Source: JAMZMI01 sp047632435 (GTDB lineage: Bacteria > Bacteroidota > Bacteroidia > Cytophagales > Cyclobacteriaceae). From it: 10,259 nt of DNA. The translations under genes and the position numbers were made by a program. The stretch covers positions 1 to 10,259 of the forward strand of contig JBLICU010000111.1 in assembly GCA_047632435.1 (NCBI GenBank), written 5' to 3'. This document shows, in pieces, positions 1 through 7,286 of the stretch. The notes below the pieces were generated by a model that saw nothing but the letters and a program-made list of their open reading frames with translations, was not told where the DNA came from and did not search any database. Each line of letters opens with the position of its first letter. The first letter of the stretch is position 1.

Positions 1-84
1 GAAAATAGCCTGCAAACTGTTAGAAGTTACACATTTGTGTTTTGTTTTAATGACTCCAACTAACTTTAAATAATTTACTGAAAT

Positions 85-1602
85 TTATTGAATCTTGAAA
101 TCTTTATGGTGAGTCAGCGCCTCTCCTTTGGAGTCATGCACTTCGAATTTATCCCTGTAAATTATCCGTCCTGATTGTAAGATTTCTACATTGAATATTT
201 CATCTGAAATGATTTTAGTGGTGTATAATCCACGATTATCTGTAGTTGCATGAAAATACTCATCTGTATACTGCGACGGGTGAAATCGGATTTGGGCATC
301 TGTCAGTGGTTGTCCATCTTTATCGATCAATCTACCAGTGATATTTACTTTTTCTACTTCCCAGAAAAAATAGATATCTTTTTTCCCTTTAGAATGCAGC
401 CTGTCTGACACGTAATATCCGGAAGTTTGATCTTCATTCATTTTGAAATGAAACTCGTCGTTTGGAGAATTAATCGGCCATCCCATATTTTTAGGTGTAG
501 ACCATTTGAAAGTGGTCATATCTAAGGTGCTACTGTAAACGTCTTTTCCGCCAACCCCGCCAGGGCGGTCTGATACAAAATATAGAGTAGATTCATTCGG
601 CGAAAGGTATGGGCTGTCTTCATTGTATGAAGTGTTTATATCCTGGGAAAAATTCTCCGGACGTGTCCATTGGCCTTTTGCTGGGTCTATATAAGACTCA
701 TATAAGTCTAATCCCGCACCTTTTTCATCAGAAGAGAATATGATTCGATCTTCGTGTTCATTGATATAAAAATGAGAGTGTAGGTGGTTGTTGGAAATTC
801 TGCTGTCAAATTCAATGGGATCGGTCCAACTATCTCCGTCTGGTTGACTATAATATAGATCTCCGCCCTTTTCTTCTCTGAAAAGAAAAAGTTTGCCATC
901 ATTATTGACTACCTCAATATTGGCTGTAGTCTCGTCGAATGTGCCGATATTCCTAACTTCAGTCAATGACCCCCAACCATTTTCATCTTTTTTTGCATAA
1001 TAGATTTTATAGACTATGGGGTATATTGAGCCGCGAGAAGAGGCAAATAAAAGTTCTTTTTTTTCTTCAAAATAGACAGGAGAAAGCTCGTCACTTTCTG
1101 AATTAATAGGGCCATCCAATTGATGAATTTCGTAATTGTCTGCATCATCGAAAAAGGACATCAGATGGGTTGTTTCTGCAATTAATTTTTGTGCATCTTC
1201 ATTCTCAGTGTTCCCATTAAATTCGAGTTTTTGATGAAATTGTTTAAGCGACAATGAGGCATCTTCGAAGAGATATCTCGACATATAGATTTTACCTAGC
1301 CAGTAATAGTAATTTTCATCGGAAGTATAAGATTCCTCCAACTCAAGGTACTTATCAATCGGGAGCTCTGCATCGGCCATTAGAACACAAAGCTCAATTT
1401 TGTATTCTGTAGCCTCATATTTTGGCTCGATCGCAGCTACTTCCTGATATTCTGTGAGAGCTTTAGCATATTCTTCTCTATCTAATGCTTCTTCAGCATC
1501 CTGATAAATACGCGCATGCTTTTGTGCAATCGTGTTGAAATTCATTGTACCCATAAAAAGGCACAGCAAAACAAAGTGTAAATCGAAAGATCCTATTTTC
1601 AT
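85..1602 (-). CDS. Secreted TPR-like/PD40 beta-propeller protein with C-terminal CarboxypepD-like domain, no OmpA domain
   Basis: A predicted periplasmic protein of 505 residues. I chose the ATG at 1602 because the frame extends upstream only to a TTG and the ATG gives a clean signal peptide (MKIG, a hydrophobic stretch at about 8-20, then TIAQ near 27). Residues of about 30-150 look like TPR helices (for example EYAKALTEYQEVAAIEPKY). About 165-415 form a PD40/WD40-like propeller with repeated blades such as SPYLSPNESTLYFVSDRPGG and GGVGGKDVYSS. About 420-505 resemble a CarboxypepD-regulatory (CNA-B-like) beta sandwich (VNITGRLIDKDGQPLTDAQI). It is a tandem paralogue of the gene just upstream and aligns with it through the HDSKGE motif, but ends about ten residues later, where the neighbour continues into a linker and OmpA domain. 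The 45-base gap suggests cotranscription. Domain calls are from pattern recognition; the function is unknown. A scaffold or T9SS/envelope role is inferred only from architecture. Confidence 0.85.
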   Translation of the reverse strand: MKIGSFDLHFVLLCLFMGTMNFNTIAQKHARIYQDAEEALDREEYAKALTEYQEVAAIEPKYEATEYKIELCVLMADAELPIDKYLELEESYTSDENYYYWLGKIYMSRYLFEDASLSLKQFHQKLEFNGNTENEDAQKLIAETTHLMSFFDDADNYEIHQLDGPINSESDELSPVYFEEKKELLFASSRGSIYPIVYKIYYAKKDENGWGSLTEVRNIGTFDETTANIEVVNNDGKLFLFREEKGGDLYYSQPDGDSWTDPIEFDSRISNNHLHSHFYINEHEDRIIFSSDEKGAGLDLYESYIDPAKGQWTRPENFSQDINTSYNEDSPYLSPNESTLYFVSDRPGGVGGKDVYSSTLDMTTFKWSTPKNMGWPINSPNDEFHFKMNEDQTSGYYVSDRLHSKGKKDIYFFWEVEKVNITGRLIDKDGQPLTDAQIRFHPSQYTDEYFHATTDNRGLYTTKIISDEIFNVEILQSGRIIYRDKFEVHDSKGEALTHHKDFKIQ

Positions 1603-1647
1603 AGGTGCCAATTTCGGCAAATTCTTTCAAATTCAGATATATAATGG

Positions 1648-3741
1648 CTATTCGATGACTAGAATTTCAATTCTTCTATTGATTTCTCTTCCATTTACCT
1701 CATCATCGTTGGTTGCCAAGGGTTGCGATTCTCCATATCCTTTGGTGATCATCCTATCTTTCGATATTCCTTTACCTACCAACCACTTTTTTACAGACTG
1801 AGACCTGTTTTCAGAAAGCCATACATTTATATCCGGACTTCCTGTGTTATCGGTATGACCACCAATTTCAATTTTTAGTTTAGGATTATTTTGCATCAAA
1901 AGTAATAGCCTTTCCAGAACTTGATTCGATTCAGTCGTTAGTTGGGCGGTACCAAAATCAAAATAAATATTTTGCAATATTGATTTATTGCCTGTGCGGT
2001 ATTTGTTACCTAAATTTTCTAATTTTTCAGGGATATTGCTTTTCGCCTCTGCAATAAAAACTGGTTCTTTAATGGCAGCTTGAATTGGTTCTTCTTCTAT
2101 TTTCGATTTTACTTTAATCGCTACAGTCTCTTCCTGTTTTGGATCTTTTTTGATAATGGTTGTAGTTTTTTCCTTAAATATGTTGATCTCTTCTTCAGAA
2201 GCATTTTTACTTAAGGCATAAAAATCTTGAATATGAGTAATTAACTCACCTTTTGAGTCGTGTATTTCATATAATGCCACTCCCAATGTATCTAATCCAC
2301 TTATTATTTCCACTTTGAATTGTTCATCGGAGATTAATTCAGTTTTGAATCTGCCCTGTTCGTCTATAGGTGATCTGAAATACTCCACCAGATACTGGGA
2401 TGGATGAAATCTTATTTCTCCGGAGGTAATCACTTCATTGGTCAATGCATTTAAAACCCTTCCTTCTACAAAAGCTTTTTCTATTTCCCAATAAAAGAAG
2501 ATATCATAATCCCCTTTAGAATAAATTCTATTCGATACGAAATAACCTGATTTTTGATCTGTATTCATCTTAAAATGGATATCGTCATCTGGAGAATTTA
2601 TAGGCCATCCAAGATTTTCGGGCTCACCCCACGATTTGGATTTGTTGTCAAATTTTGAAACATAAACATCAAAACCACCAACACCGCCTGATCTTCGTGA
2701 ACTAAAGTATAATTTTTGCTCATCAGGAGATAAATAGGGGCTTTCCTCATCCCAAATGGAATTGATCTTCTCCGATAGAGCAGTTGGCTTTGACCATTTA
2801 CCAGAATTGAGGTCTTTGAATGATTCGAATAGGTCTAGCCCATGGTGCTTTTGTTTGCTAACGAAAATGATTCGGTCCTCATGCGTATTGATGAAAAAAT
2901 GAGATGCGAGATTTTTTGATGAGACTTTACTGTCAAATTCCTTGGGTGTGCCCCAGCCGTTGGCCGAAGGCTCACTATAATATAGGGATCCCTCTTTTTC
3001 GTTGAATAGGAATAGCTTGCCATCTTCATTTACTACTTCTACGTTTGCATTTTCACCAGAGAACACCCCCAGTGCAGCCAATTCCGTTGGATTTGTCCAT
3101 TCATAACCTGAGCGGGTGCTGTGATATATTTTAAAATCTTCGCTTTTGGTTGTACTAGCTGAGGCATATATAAGCTCCTTTTTTTCTTCAAAATAGACAG
3201 GGCTCATTTCAGCATATTTTCCATTAATTGGCGCTTCCAATTGATGGATTTCAAAATCATCCGTATGATCAAAAAAACTTACAAGTCTTTCACAATCCTT
3301 GATGAAATCTTTGGTCTCATCTACAATTTCCTTGCTTTTATAGGCTTTATTCTTTAGAAAAACTTTCCAAGCATTGACAGCCTCCGGAAACATGTACCGA
3401 TTGACATAAATCCTACCCATCCAATAATTGAAAAACTTGTCTGATTTGCCTTTTGTCTCTGTGAAAGATAGGATATGATCTAGAGATCGCTCTCGATTTT
3501 CTTTCTGCAAAAGGTGGCAAATTTCAAGTCGATAGTCGGCATCCTTGTATTTTGGATTAATAGAAATCAACTCTTTGAAAAGGACGATTGCATCGGAAAA
3601 TGATTCATCATAAAAAGCTTCCATGGCATTTTTATGAACACTTTCTTCCTTTTGGGCATTTACTGGATTGACAAGGAAAAGCGCAGTTATACCTATAAGT
3701 ATGGCGCCAAGTCTGATTCTGTGCGGTTTCGGTTGAGACAT
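1648..3741 (-). CDS. PorE-like OmpA family protein: signal peptide, TPR-like, PD40 propeller, CarboxypepD-like and OmpA domains
   Basis: A predicted periplasmic peptidoglycan-binding protein of 697 residues. The ATG at 3741 is preferred over the TTG at 3762 because it puts the signal peptide (MSQPKPHRIR, hydrophobic core to about 25, VNAQ) at the N terminus. In order: TPR-like helices at about 35-150; a PD40 propeller at about 170-425 (SPYLSPDEQKLYFSSRRSGG, GGVGGFDVYVS); a CarboxypepD-like domain at about 430-510; a charged Lys/Glu-rich linker to about 590; and an OmpA C-terminal domain at about 590-697. The last carries IYFDFGTAQL, GGHTDNTGSPD, LSENRSQSVKKWL and NRRIEI, the usual OmpA-like peptidoglycan-binding landmarks. 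The domain order matches that reported for PorE of the Porphyromonas type IX secretion system, but PorE is a lipoprotein and no lipobox cysteine follows this signal peptide. Orthology is therefore unproven, and Bacteroidota carry many OmpA/PD40 paralogues. It lies 43 bases after the SRAP-like gene. Confidence 0.9.
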   Translation of the reverse strand: MSQPKPHRIRLGAILIGITALFLVNPVNAQKEESVHKNAMEAFYDESFSDAIVLFKELISINPKYKDADYRLEICHLLQKENRERSLDHILSFTETKGKSDKFFNYWMGRIYVNRYMFPEAVNAWKVFLKNKAYKSKEIVDETKDFIKDCERLVSFFDHTDDFEIHQLEAPINGKYAEMSPVYFEEKKELIYASASTTKSEDFKIYHSTRSGYEWTNPTELAALGVFSGENANVEVVNEDGKLFLFNEKEGSLYYSEPSANGWGTPKEFDSKVSSKNLASHFFINTHEDRIIFVSKQKHHGLDLFESFKDLNSGKWSKPTALSEKINSIWDEESPYLSPDEQKLYFSSRRSGGVGGFDVYVSKFDNKSKSWGEPENLGWPINSPDDDIHFKMNTDQKSGYFVSNRIYSKGDYDIFFYWEIEKAFVEGRVLNALTNEVITSGEIRFHPSQYLVEYFRSPIDEQGRFKTELISDEQFKVEIISGLDTLGVALYEIHDSKGELITHIQDFYALSKNASEEEINIFKEKTTTIIKKDPKQEETVAIKVKSKIEEEPIQAAIKEPVFIAEAKSNIPEKLENLGNKYRTGNKSILQNIYFDFGTAQLTTESNQVLERLLLLMQNNPKLKIEIGGHTDNTGSPDINVWLSENRSQSVKKWLVGKGISKDRMITKGYGESQPLATNDDEVNGREINRRIEILVIE

Positions 3742-3784
3742 AATATTAACTAGTTCAATCAATAATAAAATAAGAGTCTACAAC

Positions 3785-4480
3785 TCAGAAAAGCGTGTAA
3801 TTACCATGCTGATCTGATGGCTGGGTGGGTTCGATCAATCGTTGATCGTATATCTTCAAGTTGTTAATCAGTGGACTAACAGGATGGTAATTTAAATCAA
3901 TTTGTTGGATATTTTCAAGAATTGCACGAATCTGCTCGGGCTTGCTGTAATCTGAAAGCCAAGTTTTAGCTGTTTCAGTGGTTAAAATAACAGGTTGATC
4001 CTCCTGAAAAGCACTTAACGGCTTTGATGCTGTTGTCGTCAACATGTTAAAAGATCTGGAAACCGACCCATCAAAGTCTTCAAACTCTTCCCAAATTCCG
4101 GCAATTGTAAAAAGAGCACGATCATTGAAACAAAAGAAATAGGGGATAAGCTGTTTTTTTGAAAGTTTTTTCCAAACATAAAAACCGTCTACAATAACTG
4201 CGCACCTGTTTTGAGCCAATGGTTTTTGAAACATGGGTCTATTCAGAGCCATTTCTGTAGATAAGTTAAATAATCTTGGGCTGATGGATTTATTGTTGGA
4301 CAACTTTGATATCAAACCCCAATGAAATAGCTGAATCTGACCCGGTTTCTTATTTGTAATGATCGGATGTTTTTGGGTTGGAGCGGCATTGTAGGTCGGC
4401 ACAAATCCTGTTTCAATTTTAGCCTCATATTTTTTTTCCAATTCCTCTGCTGAAGCACCTATTGTCAACCTGTCATACAT
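3785..4480 (-). CDS. SRAP-fold (YedK/HMCES-like) protein lacking the canonical catalytic residues
   Basis: A protein of 231 residues, normal length for SRAP (SOS response-associated peptidase) proteins. Active members cross-link abasic sites in single-stranded DNA through Cys2 after Met removal, assisted by Asn, Glu and His (Cys2, Asn75, Glu105, His160 in E. coli YedK). Scaffold motifs retained: YNAAPTQ (30-36), FHWGL (52-56), RCAVIVDGFYVWKK (92-105), FTIAGIWEE (124-132), QPVILTTE (162-169) and YHPVSPLINN (198-207). The N terminus is MYDRLTIG where the family has MCGR-type starts, so Cys2 is absent. The usual DGFYEW Glu is Val102. The NAR-x-E-T element is NLSTEM, keeping Asn72 and losing the Arg. 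The HDRMPVIL-type element has no His (FQEDQPVIL). ATG at 4480 is the only sensible start. It follows the hydrolase gene by 41 bases. It is probably not a canonical AP-site cross-linker; residual DNA binding or a new function are both possible. Confidence 0.85.
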   Translation of the reverse strand: MYDRLTIGASAEELEKKYEAKIETGFVPTYNAAPTQKHPIITNKKPGQIQLFHWGLISKLSNNKSISPRLFNLSTEMALNRPMFQKPLAQNRCAVIVDGFYVWKKLSKKQLIPYFFCFNDRALFTIAGIWEEFEDFDGSVSRSFNMLTTTASKPLSAFQEDQPVILTTETAKTWLSDYSKPEQIRAILENIQQIDLNYHPVSPLINNLKIYDQRLIEPTQPSDQHGNYTLF

Positions 4481-4521
4481 ATGCCTGAAAGTTACAACGA
4501 TAGATGCTTTAAGTGAAATAT

Positions 4522-5466
4522 TTAGTGCGAATCACAGAAATTAAGTGCTTTCTTCTCAGACCAATAGTACCCTTCTTTGTTGAATTCAGTAAATCCAACA
4601 TGGCCACCTTGATCAGTGATTTTATAATCTATAAATTTGAATTTACTGGCCAATTGCGGATTTAAAGTTGGCGGTGTGAGCAATGGGTCATTGGATGCAT
4701 TAAGAATCAATGTGGGAACAGAAATGCCATCTAGGAAAAATATGGAGCTGTTTTTTCTATAGTAATCATCGGCACCATCAAATCCATGAATCGGGGCTGT
4801 AAAATATTCATCAAATGTCCTGATGCTAGTCGCTTTTCCCAAATTCTTTATGTTCATTGACCCAGGTATAATTGATTCTTTACTAATGACTTTTTCACGA
4901 AGATTTCTTAAAAACCTTTTTTGGTAAAGCACACACTTAGGTGTATCCAAGTTATCTGCTCCGGTAGCCAGATCTAGTGGTACTGAAATGGCCACTCCGC
5001 GTTTTACTCTAGGGTCTCGTTTTTCTTCACCTAAATATTTCAAAGTCAGATTTCCTCCTAAACTGAAGCCTACAAGTGTGATGTCATCGTAATTTTTTAG
5101 ACCCTCCTTCACGACAAGGTCTAAGTCATATGTTGCCCCGCTATGATAAAAAAGTGGTGTTTTGTTCATTTCGCCACTACACCCACGAAAATTCCAAGCA
5201 CAAACATCATAACGGTGGTTACTGAATATTTTGGCCATGCCGAGTATATAAGCCCGATCAGAGCTTCCTTCAAGTCCATGTTGTAGAATTACAAGTCGAT
5301 TGTGATTGTTTTTGATCCAATCTAAATCCAGAAAATCACCATCAGGAGTAGCGATTCTTTGCCTTGTTCTGTCAGGAACATTCCTTACTTTTCTCAGTAA
5401 AGCCGGGTATATGGTTTCGATATGTCCATTGAATAAAATAGAAGGTCTTTTGTAATGACTATTCAA
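4522..5466 (-). CDS. YheT-type alpha/beta hydrolase
   Basis: A predicted cytoplasmic serine hydrolase of 314 residues in the YheT/AB-hydrolase-4 (COG0429-like) group, whose physiological substrate is generally unknown. Visible landmarks: the N-terminal FNGHIETIYPALLRK signature (about 12-26), the oxyanion-region LQHGLEGSSD (61-70), NFRGCSGE (92-99), the nucleophile elbow GFSLGG with Ser135, the acid Asp260 in NASNDPLL, and the base His289 in QGGHVGF. The triad is intact. The start is odd: the first codon is TTG at 5466. The frame stays open upstream to a TAA near 5595 but holds no ATG, and the next in-frame ATG is inside the fold near residue 77. TTG matches the expected family N terminus best. 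It is probably the first gene of the four-gene minus-strand run. A weak -7-like element (AATATTTG, 7 of 8 to TAnnTTTG) lies at 5495-5502 on the minus strand with no clear -33 partner. Confidence 0.88.
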   Translation of the reverse strand: MNSHYKRPSILFNGHIETIYPALLRKVRNVPDRTRQRIATPDGDFLDLDWIKNNHNRLVILQHGLEGSSDRAYILGMAKIFSNHRYDVCAWNFRGCSGEMNKTPLFYHSGATYDLDLVVKEGLKNYDDITLVGFSLGGNLTLKYLGEEKRDPRVKRGVAISVPLDLATGADNLDTPKCVLYQKRFLRNLREKVISKESIIPGSMNIKNLGKATSIRTFDEYFTAPIHGFDGADDYYRKNSSIFFLDGISVPTLILNASNDPLLTPPTLNPQLASKFKFIDYKITDQGGHVGFTEFNKEGYYWSEKKALNFCDSH

Positions 5467-5546
5467 GCTTGTGATTGATTTTAATAAAAACGAACAAATA
5501 TTGTCATTTAGAATTATAATACTGTAATTAAAAAGAATCAGAAGTG

Positions 5547-5576
5547 TTGCTAAAAAATTGACATGGCTTAACTTTG
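5547..5576 (+). promoter_or_regulatory. Bacteroidota-type promoter for the pyruvate dehydrogenase E2 gene
   Basis: TAACTTTG at 5569-5576 matches the Bacteroidota -7 consensus TAnnTTTG in all fixed positions. A TTG at 5547-5549 lies 19 bases upstream, the spacing expected for the -33 element. Transcription would start near 5583, giving a leader of about 24 bases before the ATG at 5607. No Shine-Dalgarno sequence is visible, as is common in this phylum. A TTGACA at 5558-5563 is too close to the -7 element to act as a sigma70-type -35 box. Confidence 0.55.
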
Positions 5577-5606
5577 AAAATAGATTTAAAACTTAATGCT
5601 TGATTA

Positions 5607-7235
5607 ATGGCCGAAGTAATTAGAATGCCAAAGATGAGTGACACCATGGAAGAAGGTGTGATTGCGTCGTGGATAAAAAAAGAAGGTGATGTCGTTAGCT
5701 CGGGTGATATCCTTGCTGAAGTGGAAACAGACAAAGCCACGATGGAATTGGAATCATATCAGGATGGCGTGCTTTTATACATAGGTGTGAAGGAAAAAAA
5801 TGCCGTTGCTGTAGATGGTGTGATTGCTATCATCGGAGAAAAAGGAGAAGATATTTCTGCGCTTTTGAAAGAAATCGAAGAAGGAGCAGCACCGAAAAAG
5901 GAAGAAGAAGTAGTTCCAGCTAAAACTGAGAGCGCGCCTGCCAAAGTTATTGACACATCAAGCATCAAGGCGACTGTTATAAACATGCCAAAAATGAGTG
6001 ATACCATGCAAGAGGGAGTAATCGCTTCATGGTTGAAAAAAGAAGGAGATACAATAACTTCTGGGGATATTATCGCTGAGGTAGAAACAGATAAGGCTAC
6101 TATGGAATTAGAGGCTTATGAAGATGGTGTATTGCTTCATATTGCTGTACCAGCAGGTGGTTCAGTAGCTATCGATGGAGCTATCGCCGTGGTTGGCGAA
6201 AAAGGTGCAGATTGGAAGACTTTACTACAGGCGCAATCATCTGGTGAGTCTGCCCCTACAGCCGCACCTGAAAAATCAGACGCTGAGCCTGAAGAAAAAC
6301 CAGTTGCTGCGTCATCTGCAGCACCAGTTGCAACAGCAATGAGTTCAAATTCCAATGGACGTGTCATTGCATCTCCACTGGCCAAAAAAATCGCTAAAGA
6401 AAAAGGAGTTGATTTAGCCCAAGTAGCCGGATCTGGCGAAGGCGGTAGAATCATCAAAAAAGATATAGAAACATTCCAGCCTTCTGCAGCACCTGCTGGC
6501 AGTCCGGCAGTAGCTGGTTCATCATTTGTATCAGCCGTCACGGGACAGGAAAGTTATGAAGATGTGCCGGCTACTCAAATGAGAAAAGCCATTACCAGGT
6601 CTTTGAATGCTAGTCAATTCGGTGCGCCACATTTCTATCTCACCATGGAGATGGACATGGATAGAACCATTGAGGCCAGAGGTAGCCTGAATGAAATTTC
6701 GCCTGTCAAAATTTCGTTCAATGATATTATCATTAAAGCCGTTGCGGCTGCTTTGAGGAAACATCCCGATGTGAATACCTATTGGATGAGCGATACCAAC
6801 AGTATTAGAAAAAATCATCACATCAGCATAGGTGTTGCGATGGCTGTGGCTGATGGATTGATCGTTCCAGTCGTGAAATTTGCTGATAATAAATCACTTG
6901 CTCAAATATCAGCTGAAGTAAAAGACTTTGGAGCAAGAGCAAAAGATAAAAAAATCAAACCTGAGGAAATGCAGGGAAATACATTCACTATTTCCAACTT
7001 AGGTATGTTTGGCATAGAAGAATTTACTTCCATTATCAATGCCCCTGAATCTTGTATATTGGCGGTTGGAGCGATCCGGCAGGTGCCGGTTATAAAGAAT
7101 GGAGCTATTGTGGCGGGCAATACGATGAAAGTAACATTGACGTGTGACCATCGAACTGTAGATGGAGCCGTTGGTTCTTCCTTTTTGCAAACATTGAAAG
7201 GATTTATTGAAGATCCGGTCAGGATTTTGATCTAA
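5607..7235 (+). CDS. pdhC: Pyruvate dehydrogenase complex E2, dihydrolipoamide acetyltransferase (two lipoyl domains)
   Basis: The E2 core of the pyruvate dehydrogenase complex transfers the acetyl group from lipoyl-lysine to CoA in the cytoplasm. The 542 residues show lipoyl domain 1 (about 4-80; lipoylated Lys43 in ETDKATMELE) and lipoyl domain 2 (about 124-200; Lys163 in the same motif). A flexible Ala/Pro/Glu-rich linker follows, then a peripheral-subunit-binding domain (about 252-288, VIASPLAKKIAKEKGVDL then GSGEGGRIIKKDI) and the acyltransferase domain (about 318-542). The last ends with the catalytic DHRTVDG motif at 514-520 (His515, Asp519). The specific MPKMSDTMEEG lipoyl signature and the tandem lipoyl domains favour pyruvate over oxoglutarate or branched-chain substrates. 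No E1 or E3 gene is in the window; upstream is a divergent hydrolase. bshB1 follows 51 bases after the stop codon and may be cotranscribed. Symbol by family convention. Confidence 0.96.
   Translation: MAEVIRMPKMSDTMEEGVIASWIKKEGDVVSSGDILAEVETDKATMELESYQDGVLLYIGVKEKNAVAVDGVIAIIGEKGEDISALLKEIEEGAAPKKEEEVVPAKTESAPAKVIDTSSIKATVINMPKMSDTMQEGVIASWLKKEGDTITSGDIIAEVETDKATMELEAYEDGVLLHIAVPAGGSVAIDGAIAVVGEKGADWKTLLQAQSSGESAPTAAPEKSDAEPEEKPVAASSAAPVATAMSSNSNGRVIASPLAKKIAKEKGVDLAQVAGSGEGGRIIKKDIETFQPSAAPAGSPAVAGSSFVSAVTGQESYEDVPATQMRKAITRSLNASQFGAPHFYLTMEMDMDRTIEARGSLNEISPVKISFNDIIIKAVAAALRKHPDVNTYWMSDTNSIRKNHHISIGVAMAVADGLIVPVVKFADNKSLAQISAEVKDFGARAKDKKIKPEEMQGNTFTISNLGMFGIEEFTSIINAPESCILAVGAIRQVPVIKNGAIVAGNTMKVTLTCDHRTVDGAVGSSFLQTLKGFIEDPVRILI
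5616..6206 (+). repeat. Tandem duplication of the lipoyl domain coding segment in E2
   Basis: Two copies, at about 5616-5846 and 5976-6206, start exactly 360 bases (120 codons) apart. The peptides are close to identical over the first 55 or so residues (MPKMSDTMEEGVIASW versus MPKMSDTMQEGVIASW; both have AEVETDKATMELE), while synonymous positions have drifted (for example gtggaaacagacaaagcc versus gtagaaacagataaggct). The protein is therefore conserved under selection rather than newly copied. The copies are separated by a short charged linker. Confidence 0.9.
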
Positions 7236-7286
7236 TTAGAAACTTATAAACTTAGTGTCATGTTATTGCAACAGGACATTTTTTTT

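Noticed and set aside
29..48. Short inverted repeat ACAC-ATTT-GTGT followed by a T-rich stretch on the plus strand, at the left edge
   Set aside because: The stem is only four to five AT-rich base pairs. It would serve a plus-strand gene outside the window, and it lacks a T tract for the minus-strand operon ending at 85. Too weak to call a terminator.
1056..1075. Run of eight A on the coding strand in the shorter PD40 gene (similar seven-A run in its paralogue near 3179-3185) as a slippage site
   Set aside because: It encodes the conserved EEKKEL peptide in both paralogues, both frames continue without disruption, and a shifted frame gives no meaningful extension.
1532..1801. Plus-strand open frame spanning the junction of the two PD40 genes
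   Set aside because: It overlaps both real genes antisense, and its peptide shows no recognisable domain or start signals.
1648..3741. Assigning the OmpA protein firmly as PorE
   Set aside because: Domain order matches, but the lipobox cysteine expected of PorE is missing and Bacteroidota encode several proteins of this architecture; no other T9SS gene is in the window.
6137..6541. Long open frame on the minus strand opposite the E2 linker
   Set aside because: It is an antisense shadow of the Ala/Pro-rich linker and binding domain; composition is low-complexity Ala/Ser/Pro with no family features.
7260..7286. Upstream ATG as the bshB1 start
   Set aside because: The nine added residues (MLLQQDIFF) precede the conserved N-terminal strand, no ribosome-binding sequence lies before it, and the zinc ligands only take their usual numbers from the ATG at 7287.
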